Source of the DNA: JAXHUH01 sp034211175
GTDB lineage: Bacteria > Actinomycetota > Acidimicrobiia > Acidimicrobiales > CAIXPF01
Direction of reading: 5' to 3'
DNA length: 19,735 nt
Assembly (NCBI GenBank): GCA_034211175.1
Contig: JAXHUH010000024.1
Coordinates: 1-19,735, forward strand
Translations under genes and position numbers: made by a program
The notes under the pieces: generated by a model
Database searches by the model: none
What the model was told of the DNA's origin: nothing
What the model saw: only the letters and a program-made list of their open reading frames with translations
Shown: positions 14,247 to 19,735 of the stretch, in pieces
Layout of the letters: every line of letters begins with the position of its first letter
How positions within the stretch are numbered: the stretch's first letter is position 1

Positions 14247-15674
14247 TCAGCTCTTGTTGGCCGGAGGGCGTGGACGGCTGCGCCTGGACCCGTCGGCAGC
14301 GTCGTCGCCCTCGGCTGCTGCGGAGTCCTCGGCATCGGAGGATGCCGGCTTCGGCGGCTGCATGCGGCGACGACCACGCCGTCCCTGGTCGTTGCCGTTC
14401 CCCTTGGACGACTCGGCAGCGTCGTCCTCGGCAGGGGCACCGTTCTTCTCGCCGTTGCCGTCGTCCGGCTGCGGCGGCCGCGACCGCCGACCGGCGTCGG
14501 TCACGACCGGCGGCCTCGGAGCCGCCCGGACCGGCTGGGCCCGTCGGGGCACCGACCGCGGCGGGCTGGCGCCGGCGGGCGTGCCGTTGCCGTCGCCGTG
14601 GCTCCCGTTGCCGCCGTTGGCCTCCGCGAACAGCGACGCCTGACGGTCGTCGACCGGCTGGGGCGGCGGGCCGGTGTCGGCGAGGAGCGGGTCGGTGTAG
14701 CCGGCCGGCGCCTGGTTGGGCATCTGCATCGGCACCTGGGGCCGGCCCATCCGGGCCGCGGCGAGCTCGGCCGCCTCGGCCTCCTCCTCCTCGCGCACCC
14801 GCTTGCCGGTCGCCGAGTCGTAGATCCAGAACAGGGCGATGCCGACGGCCGCGACCGCGACGGTCGACGCCACCGCGGCCTGCACGGCCAGCGGCGCCTT
14901 GGACAGCTCTGCCGGCTCGTCGACGACGAGCACGCTGTCGCCCTGGACGAGGTCGGCGACCGCGTTGGCCTCGATGCGGGCCTGGGTGGCCTCCTCGAGC
15001 GCGGCCTGGGCCTGATCGAGGTCGGACTGGATCGCCTCGTACTCCGCCCGGGCCTGGGCCAGCTCGGGGAGCCGTGCCTCCAGGTCGCGGATGGCCGCGG
15101 CGTTGGCGACCGGGTCCTCGAGCTCGAGCGCGGTGATCTCGTTCTGGATGTCCTCGTACTTGGCCGAGGGGTTGACGAACTCGAGCTCGGACTCGAACTC
15201 GAGCTTGCGGGCCGTGGCCCCGGCAACCGCGACCTCGCGGGAGGCCTGGATCTCGTTGGCCCGCTCGAGGGTGTTGGCCGCCAGGCTCTCGATCGCCGTG
15301 CGGGAGATCGTCTCGACGACGGTCGCCGTCTCCTGGGCGCCGTCGCCCTGGGCGATCACCTGGACCGTGGTTCCGTCACCGGACGACACGCTGGCGATCT
15401 GGAGCTCGCCCACCGGGACGCCGGCGGCATCGGACGCCGCCTGTCGCGTGTCGAGGAGGGTGAGCTGGGTCTGGAAGTCGGCCAGCAGCGGGCCGATGTC
15501 GAAGACGCTGGCGCCCGACGACATGGCGCGGGACACGAACACCGTCGCCGTGGCTTCGTAGCGCGCGGGGCGCGCCAGCACCGCGTTGACCGTCACCGCG
15601 CCCGCCACGGCGGCGATGACGATGAGCCCGACCACCCGCCAGGCAGTCAGCCGGAGAAGTGAGAGGATCTCCAT
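14247..15674 (-). CDS. Wzz-like polysaccharide chain-length determinant / co-polymerase with long disordered tail
   Basis: A 475-residue protein from ATG 15674. Membrane helix 1 is at about 12-33, followed by an extracytoplasmic domain with long coiled-coil character (about 155-240). A proline-bounded segment, PAELSKAP (254-261), precedes helix 2 (about 264-284). This is the Wzz/PCP order: two helices around a periplasmic coiled coil. After helix 2 come about 188 residues of low-complexity sequence: an Arg/Glu stretch, Pro/Gln/Met-rich parts, then repeated Gly-Asn, acidic and Arg-rich patches to the end. Many PCP-2a proteins carry a tyrosine kinase after helix 2. There is no Walker motif here and no separate kinase in the window. 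It is thought to set polymer length during export. The fold call is moderately sure; the tail function is unknown. Confidence 0.75.
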   Translation of the reverse strand: MEILSLLRLTAWRVVGLIVIAAVAGAVTVNAVLARPARYEATATVFVSRAMSSGASVFDIGPLLADFQTQLTLLDTRQAASDAAGVPVGELQIASVSSGDGTTVQVIAQGDGAQETATVVETISRTAIESLAANTLERANEIQASREVAVAGATARKLEFESELEFVNPSAKYEDIQNEITALELEDPVANAAAIRDLEARLPELAQARAEYEAIQSDLDQAQAALEEATQARIEANAVADLVQGDSVLVVDEPAELSKAPLAVQAAVASTVAVAAVGIALFWIYDSATGKRVREEEEAEAAELAAARMGRPQVPMQMPNQAPAGYTDPLLADTGPPPQPVDDRQASLFAEANGGNGSHGDGNGTPAGASPPRSVPRRAQPVRAAPRPPVVTDAGRRSRPPQPDDGNGEKNGAPAEDDAAESSKGNGNDQGRRGRRRMQPPKPASSDAEDSAAAEGDDAADGSRRSRPRPPANKS

Positions 15675-15755
15675 CAGTCGCCGTTCGTCCTTCTCGAGGT
15701 TCAGCTTTAGCCACCGGCGGCTGGGCGTCCACGAACCCTGCGAACGTGACCTACC

Positions 15756-15772
15756 CCCCGGTACATACGGGG
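15756..15772. promoter_or_regulatory. Inverted repeat near the predicted Wzz-gene transcription start (possible operator)
   Basis: CCCCG-GTACATA-CGGGG: 5-base arms around a 7-base AT-containing centre, in a region otherwise poor in AT. It begins just downstream of the minus-strand -10 candidate and covers the expected transcription start near 15769, a typical repressor position. No regulator can be named. Confidence 0.3.
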
Positions 15773-15775
15773 TTC

Positions 15776-15803
15776 AGCCTAACGGTGGCCCTCATTGGAT
15801 CAA
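15776..15803 (-). promoter_or_regulatory. Candidate promoter for the Wzz-like / glycosyltransferase operon
   Basis: On the minus strand TTGATC (15803-15798) is followed after 16 bases by TAGGCT (15781-15776). The -35 matches four of six and the -10 has the TANNNT form. The leader to ATG 15674 would be about 95 bases. Inference from motifs only. Confidence 0.35.
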
Positions 15804-16103
15804 CGTCCGGCATGGTGGCCCGATTGCGGTCAACGGCACTGTTTCCTGCCGCATGTGTGGGAAATGGCCCTCGACCCGAGCTGAACTGCCGTTGTCCCCG
15901 TTCCCCGCGTTGGGAGGACGGAATCGGGATCACCGGTCGCTACGCTGACCAGCGATCTGGCGGGTCGGCCGCCAGGTCGATCGCGCGAAAGGCATCGGAC
16001 CGGCGGGCGGCCCGGCAGCGGGCGTCGGCTCGACGCGCACTTCTACGGGCGCGCCGAGCGCGTTCTCCGTCACTCGGCCGCACTCCTGGGAGAAGGCAGG
16101 CAC

Positions 16104-17162
16104 ATGAAAGTTCTGGTCACCGGCCACGACGGCTACATCGGCTGCGTGCTCGTCCCCCTGTTCCGGCAGGCCGGTCACGAGGTCGTCGGCTTCGACAGCT
16201 TCCTGTTCGACGGCTGCGGCTTCGGCACCGAGGGCGATCACCCCGATCGGTCGGTGCGGGTCGACGTGCGCGACGTGGACCCGGCGTTGCTCGAGGGCGT
16301 CGACGCGGTCATCCACCTGGCCGCCATCTCCAACGACCCGCTCGGCGACCTGAACCCCGACTGCACCTACGACATCAACCACCGGGCCACGGTGACGTTG
16401 GCCAAGGCGGCCAAGGCCGCCGGGGTCCAGCGGTTCCTCTACTCCTCCTCGTGCTCGCTCTATGGCGCCCACGGTGACGACTTCCTCACCGAGGATGCGG
16501 GCTTCAACCCGGTGACGCCCTACGGCGAGTCGAAGGTGTTCTCCGAGCGGGACCTCCACGAGCTCGCCGACGACGACTTCAGCCCGACCTACCTGCGGAA
16601 CTCGACCGCCTACGGCGTGTCGCCCCGTCTCCGCGGCGATCTGGTCGTCAACAACCTCACCGGCTTCGCCTACACGACCGGCAAGGTGTTCCTGAAGTCC
16701 GACGGGACGTCGTGGCGCCCGCTGGTCCACATCGAGGACATCTCGCGTGCGTTCCTGGCCCTCATGGAGGCGCCCCGCGACGTCGTGCACGACGAGCCGT
16801 TCAACGTCGGGTCGACCAAGGAGAACTACAAGATCCGCGACGTTGCCCAGCTCGTGGGCGACATCGTTCCCGACTCCAAGGTCACCCTGAGTGATGAGGC
16901 GTTCAACGACCTGAGGAACTACCGGGTCAACTGCGACAAGCTCGCAGAGGCCGTCGGGTTCGAGCTGAAGTGGGATGTGCCATCGGGCATCCGTCAGCTG
17001 TATGAGGCCTTCAAGGCGAACGACCTCACCATCGAGGACCTCGAGGGAAGTCGTTACATGCGCATCAAGACCGTCGCCGGCCTGATGGAGTCGGGCCGGC
17101 TCGACGGCGATCTCCGGTGGACCGACCACGACCGTCAGCCCGTCGAGGTGGAGGCGAAGTGA
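16104..17162 (+). CDS. NAD-dependent sugar epimerase/dehydratase (extended SDR)
   Basis: A 352-residue extended short-chain dehydrogenase/reductase from ATG 16104, with an AGAAGG/GCAGG purine run upstream. The N-terminal NAD-binding motif is GHDGYIG (7-13, GxxGxxG), followed by HLAAISNDP (71-79). The catalytic block is YSSSCSLYG (113-121), with Tyr140 and Lys144 in PYGESK (YxxxK). The C-terminal part has the family's RPLVHIEDISRA (substrate-domain) and FNVGS motifs. Such enzymes epimerise or dehydrate nucleotide sugars. The two downstream methyltransferase genes suggest a modified deoxy- or branched-sugar pathway. The stop overlaps the next ATG (TGATG at 17160-17164), so the trio is translationally coupled. 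The exact sugar is unknown. Confidence 0.88.
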   Translation: MKVLVTGHDGYIGCVLVPLFRQAGHEVVGFDSFLFDGCGFGTEGDHPDRSVRVDVRDVDPALLEGVDAVIHLAAISNDPLGDLNPDCTYDINHRATVTLAKAAKAAGVQRFLYSSSCSLYGAHGDDFLTEDAGFNPVTPYGESKVFSERDLHELADDDFSPTYLRNSTAYGVSPRLRGDLVVNNLTGFAYTTGKVFLKSDGTSWRPLVHIEDISRAFLALMEAPRDVVHDEPFNVGSTKENYKIRDVAQLVGDIVPDSKVTLSDEAFNDLRNYRVNCDKLAEAVGFELKWDVPSGIRQLYEAFKANDLTIEDLEGSRYMRIKTVAGLMESGRLDGDLRWTDHDRQPVEVEAK

Positions 17163-18382
17163 TGGAGTGCCGAATCTGCGGTGCGGACCAGGTCCGCCCG
17201 TTCCTGGACCTCGGCAAGACGCCGCTGTCGGACGGCCTCGTCCGACCGGAGAAGCTGGACGGCCCCGAGCCCCGGTTCCCGCTCGAGGTGGCGTTCTGCG
17301 AGAACTGCAAGATCGTCCACATCCTCGAGGACGTCCCCGAGGACGTGCTCTTCCCCGAGGACTACCCGTACTTCTCGAGCTTCAGCGACCACCTGCTGCG
17401 CCACTCGCGCACCCACGTGCAGGGCCTGATCGAGTCGCGGGGCCTCACGTCGGAGTCACTGGCGGTCGAGCTGGCCTCCAACGACGGCTACCTGCTCCAG
17501 AACTTCGTCGAGGCCGGCGTCCCGGTGCTGGGCATCGACCCGGCCCCCGAGCAGGTCAAGACGGCCAACGAGAAGGGCGTCAACTCGATCTGCCGCTTCT
17601 TCGGCAAGGAGCTGGCCGACGAGCTGGTGGCCGAGGGCAAGCGGGCCGACGTCATCGTCGCCAACAACGTCTTCGCCCACGTCCCCGACCTGAACGGGTT
17701 CGCGGCCGGAATGAAGACGCTGCTCGCCCCCGGTGGCCTGATCACGATCGAGAACCCGTACGTGCGTGATCTCATCGATCACTGCGAGTTCGACACGATC
17801 TACCACGAGCACCTCTTCTACCACTCGTGCACCGGCATCGACTGGATCACGAAGCGCCACGGGCTCCACCTGAACCACGTCGAGTACTTCCCCGAGCTGC
17901 ACGGCGGCACGCTCCGCTACCACGTCTCCCACGACGAGGGCCGCTCGCCGGAGCTGGAGGAGTACCTGGCGAACGAGCAGCGGATCGGGCTCGACACCTT
18001 CGCCTACTACGAGGGCTTCGCCCGGCGCGTCGAGCAGCTCAAGGAGGACCTGCTCGCCCTGCTGAAGGGCCTGCGGGCCGAGGGCAAGACCATCGCGGCG
18101 TACGGCGCCGCGGCCAAGGGCTCGACGATGCTGAACTACGTCGGCATCAACACCGACCTCGTCGACTTCGTCGTCGACCGCAACGTGCACAAGCACGGCC
18201 TGCACATGCCGGGCACCCATCAGCCCATCCGCCCGGTCGAGGCCCTCCTCGAGGACCGACCGGACTACTGCCTGATCCTCGCCTGGAACTTCAAGGACGA
18301 GATCGTCTCCCAGCAAGCCGCGTACACCGCCGCCGGTGGCACCTTCATCGTTCCCGTTCCGACCCCGGAGGTCCTGCAGTGA
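17162..18382 (+). CDS. Zinc-finger SAM-dependent sugar C-methyltransferase
   Basis: A 406-residue protein from ATG 17162, overlapping the epimerase stop by one base. The N-terminal zinc-binding domain has C3-x2-C6 and C46-x2-C49. The SAM domain follows, with VELASNDGYLL (102-112), IDPAPEQ (125-131) and NNVFAHVPDL (168-177). The family's catalytic Glu-His lies in YHEHLFYHS (Glu216, His217). The C-terminal domain carries the conserved YGAAAKGSTMLNY segment (about 319-331). This three-part order is that of TylCIII/NovU/TcaB9-type enzymes, which methylate C-3 or C-5 of keto-deoxy nucleotide sugars. All named motifs are intact, so an active enzyme is expected. The position of methylation cannot be read. 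The gene overlaps the next one by four bases (GTGA). Confidence 0.9.
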   Translation: MECRICGADQVRPFLDLGKTPLSDGLVRPEKLDGPEPRFPLEVAFCENCKIVHILEDVPEDVLFPEDYPYFSSFSDHLLRHSRTHVQGLIESRGLTSESLAVELASNDGYLLQNFVEAGVPVLGIDPAPEQVKTANEKGVNSICRFFGKELADELVAEGKRADVIVANNVFAHVPDLNGFAAGMKTLLAPGGLITIENPYVRDLIDHCEFDTIYHEHLFYHSCTGIDWITKRHGLHLNHVEYFPELHGGTLRYHVSHDEGRSPELEEYLANEQRIGLDTFAYYEGFARRVEQLKEDLLALLKGLRAEGKTIAAYGAAAKGSTMLNYVGINTDLVDFVVDRNVHKHGLHMPGTHQPIRPVEALLEDRPDYCLILAWNFKDEIVSQQAAYTAAGGTFIVPVPTPEVLQ

Positions 18383-19590
18383 GCGCCCTCTCCCCGCGGC
18401 CCACCTACGACGTCGTGTCCTTCGCGTGCCCGGCGTGCGCGCACCCCGAGATGTGGGTGTTCTTCGAAGAGGACGGCATCCCCACCAACAGCTGCCTGCT
18501 CCTCGACGATCGCGAGGAGGCGGCGAACTTCCCGACCGGGAACATGCGCCTGGGCTTCTGCCCGGAGTGCGGCTTCCTGTCCAACACCGCGTTCGAGCGG
18601 GGCAAGGCCGAGTACAGCCAGCGCTACGAGGAGACCCAGGGCTTCTCGAAGCTCTTCGTCGAGTGGGGCAAGGGCCTGGCGACCCGCTGGGTCCGCGACC
18701 ACGGCCTCGAGGGCAAGAAGGTCATCGAGCTCGGCTGCGGCAAGGGCGAGTTCCTCGTCTGGATGGTCGAGGCCGGCGCCGGTGAGGGCATCGGGATCGA
18801 CCCCGGCGTCCACCCCGAGCGCATCAAGACCGATGTCGACGACCGCCTCACGTGGATCGCCGACTTCTACAACGCCGAGTACGGCCCGCTCGAGGCCGAC
18901 GCCATCGTGTGCCGGCACACGCTCGAGCACATCGCGCCGGTCGGCGAGTTCATGCGCACCGTTCGCCAGGGCATCGGCGACCGCACCGACACGGTCGTCC
19001 TCTTCGAGCTCCCCGACGTGCGACGGGTGCTCGAGGAGGTCGCGTTCTGGGACGTCTACTACGAGCACTGCTCGTACTTCAGCCTCGGCTCCCTCGCCCG
19101 GCTGTTCCGGTCGACCGGCTTCGAGGTGACCAACCTCGAGCTCGACTACGACGACCAGTACCTGCTCATCGAGGCCAAGCCGGCGCCGGTCGTGCCGGCC
19201 GGTGGTGAGCCGTTCGAGTCCGAGCACGACCTCGAGGTCCTGGCCGCCGGCGTGGCGAAGTACCACCAGGAGTTCGCGGCGCTCAAGGAGACGTGGCTCA
19301 AGCGCTTCGCCGACCTGAAGGCGAAGGGCGGCAAGGCCGTCATCTGGGGCTCCGGCTCGAAGGGTGTGTCGTTCCTGACCAAGCTCGGCCAGGACATCAC
19401 CTACGCGGTCGACATCAACCCGCACAAGACGGGCAAGTTCATGGCCGGCACCGGCCACGAGATCGTCGCCCCCGAGTTCCTGGTCGACTACAAGCCCGAC
19501 CTGGTCGTGGCGATGAACCCCATCTACCTCGAGGAGATCCGGACCAAGCTCAACGAGCTCGGCCTGGACCCCGAGCTGATCGGCGCCTGA
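18379..19590 (+). CDS. Second SAM-dependent methyltransferase, divergent paralogue of the preceding gene
   Basis: A 403-residue protein from GTG 18379, overlapping the previous stop as GTGA; the codons upstream in the same frame belong to the shadow of the previous gene. The cysteines of an N-terminal zinc site are present (C17, C20, C61, C64) but more widely spaced than in its neighbour. The SAM motif is VIELGCGKGEF (115-125), with RHTLEHI (179-185) as the post-II region. The Glu-His pair recurs in YYEHCSYFS (Glu229, His230). A C-terminal domain with WGSGSKGVSFL parallels the neighbour's YGAAAKGSTML. The two therefore share the three-part plan, but similarity is low. It may methylate a second position or a different sugar in the same pathway, or modify the assembled glycan. 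Confidence 0.85.
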   Translation: MSALSPRPTYDVVSFACPACAHPEMWVFFEEDGIPTNSCLLLDDREEAANFPTGNMRLGFCPECGFLSNTAFERGKAEYSQRYEETQGFSKLFVEWGKGLATRWVRDHGLEGKKVIELGCGKGEFLVWMVEAGAGEGIGIDPGVHPERIKTDVDDRLTWIADFYNAEYGPLEADAIVCRHTLEHIAPVGEFMRTVRQGIGDRTDTVVLFELPDVRRVLEEVAFWDVYYEHCSYFSLGSLARLFRSTGFEVTNLELDYDDQYLLIEAKPAPVVPAGGEPFESEHDLEVLAAGVAKYHQEFAALKETWLKRFADLKAKGGKAVIWGSGSKGVSFLTKLGQDITYAVDINPHKTGKFMAGTGHEIVAPEFLVDYKPDLVVAMNPIYLEEIRTKLNELGLDPELIGA

Positions 19591-19597
19591 GGGAGCG

Positions 19598-19735
19598 TTG
19601 GCCGTCGTCGCGGGCACCGGTGCCGACGCCGCAGCGTCGAATCGTCGGCACCGGCTCGAGACCATCCTCACGGCCGCCAGCGGCCTGGGGGTCTACGGCC
19701 TCAGCCTGATCACGGGTGTCGCCCAGGGCACGGCC
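19598..19735 (+). CDS. Partial membrane protein at right edge, possibly a second polysaccharide flippase
   Basis: Open from after the stop at 19590 to the window end; 46 codons are visible from TTG 19598, the only usual start codon in frame. A polar N-terminus (AVVAGTGADAAASNRRHRLE) is followed by a glycine-containing hydrophobic segment, ILTAASGLGVYGLSLITGVAQGTA. This resembles the first helix of MOP-type flippases and would suit the glycan locus. GGGAG lies only two bases before the TTG, too close for a good ribosome binding site, so the start is uncertain. Too little is visible for a firm call. Confidence 0.4.
   Translation, partial: MAVVAGTGADAAASNRRHRLETILTAASGLGVYGLSLITGVAQGTA

Larger units (their letters stand above)
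15675..16103. other. Divergent intergenic region, Wzz-like / epimerase
   Basis: 429 bases with no supportable gene. It is less GC-rich than its surroundings between about 15755 and 15870. It holds a minus-strand promoter candidate (15776-15803) and an inverted repeat (15756-15772), listed separately. A gapped inverted repeat TTTCC-N13-GGAAA lies near 15842-15864. For the rightward gene only an isolated TACGCT at 15941-15946 is seen, without a clear -35, about 160 bases before the start codon. Confidence 0.5.

Noticed and set aside
15842..15864. TTTCC-N13-GGAAA as a regulator operator
   Set aside because: Five-base arms with a long unrelated centre; too weak without other copies or a linked regulator gene.
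17117..17161. An upstream in-frame start for the first methyltransferase
   Set aside because: It would add a Pro/Arg-rich segment inside the epimerase gene. ATG 17162 directly precedes the zinc-finger Cys and forms a TGATG coupling with the epimerase stop.

Overview
The window is very GC-rich, with strong G/C preference at third codon positions and many GTG and TTG starts. I read it as chromosomal DNA of an actinobacterium, most plausibly of the Acidimicrobiia. That class call is inference, from the unfused b/b'/delta arrangement and overall style. I see no tRNA, rRNA, CRISPR array, insertion sequence or phage gene.

Layout. (1) 1-1593, minus: a MOP-superfamily polysaccharide flippase whose 3' end runs off the left edge. 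(2) 1844-3670, plus: a divergent alkaline-phosphatase-superfamily phosphodiesterase. (3) 3914-12002, plus: a complete F-type ATP synthase operon in the order atpZ-like, atpI, atpB (a), atpE (c), atpF (b), second b gene (b'), atpH (delta), atpA (alpha), atpG (gamma), atpD (beta), atpC (epsilon). (4) 12065-12799, plus: a lipoprotein SGNH/GDSL hydrolase. (5) 12935-15674, minus: a GT4 glycosyltransferase and a Wzz-like chain-length protein with a long disordered tail. (6) 16104-19590, plus: a tightly coupled trio of an NAD-dependent sugar epimerase/dehydratase and two zinc-finger SAM methyltransferases of the sugar C-methyltransferase type. A partial membrane protein, possibly a second flippase, begins at the right edge.

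How the genes work together. The atp genes encode all eight F1Fo subunit types plus a second b and two small assembly or accessory membrane proteins. A promoter-like sequence and a GC hairpin precede them, and a hairpin follows atpC. The flanking genes (flippase, glycosyltransferase, Wzz-like protein, NDP-sugar epimerase and methyltransferases) look like an exopolysaccharide or cell-surface glycan locus. The trio at 16104-19590 would make and methylate a nucleotide sugar, the glycosyltransferase would assemble it, and the flippase and Wzz-like protein would export it and set chain length.

I found no clearly new system. The most unusual points are in the ATP synthase. The gamma subunit has a C-terminal extension of about 38 residues, and alpha has an acidic C-terminal tail of about 37 residues in the position of the mycobacterial inhibitory tail. 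Two b-type genes precede a delta gene that starts one base after b', which resembles an unfused version of the mycobacterial b-delta protein. Strong RNA hairpins bracket the atpE cistron.
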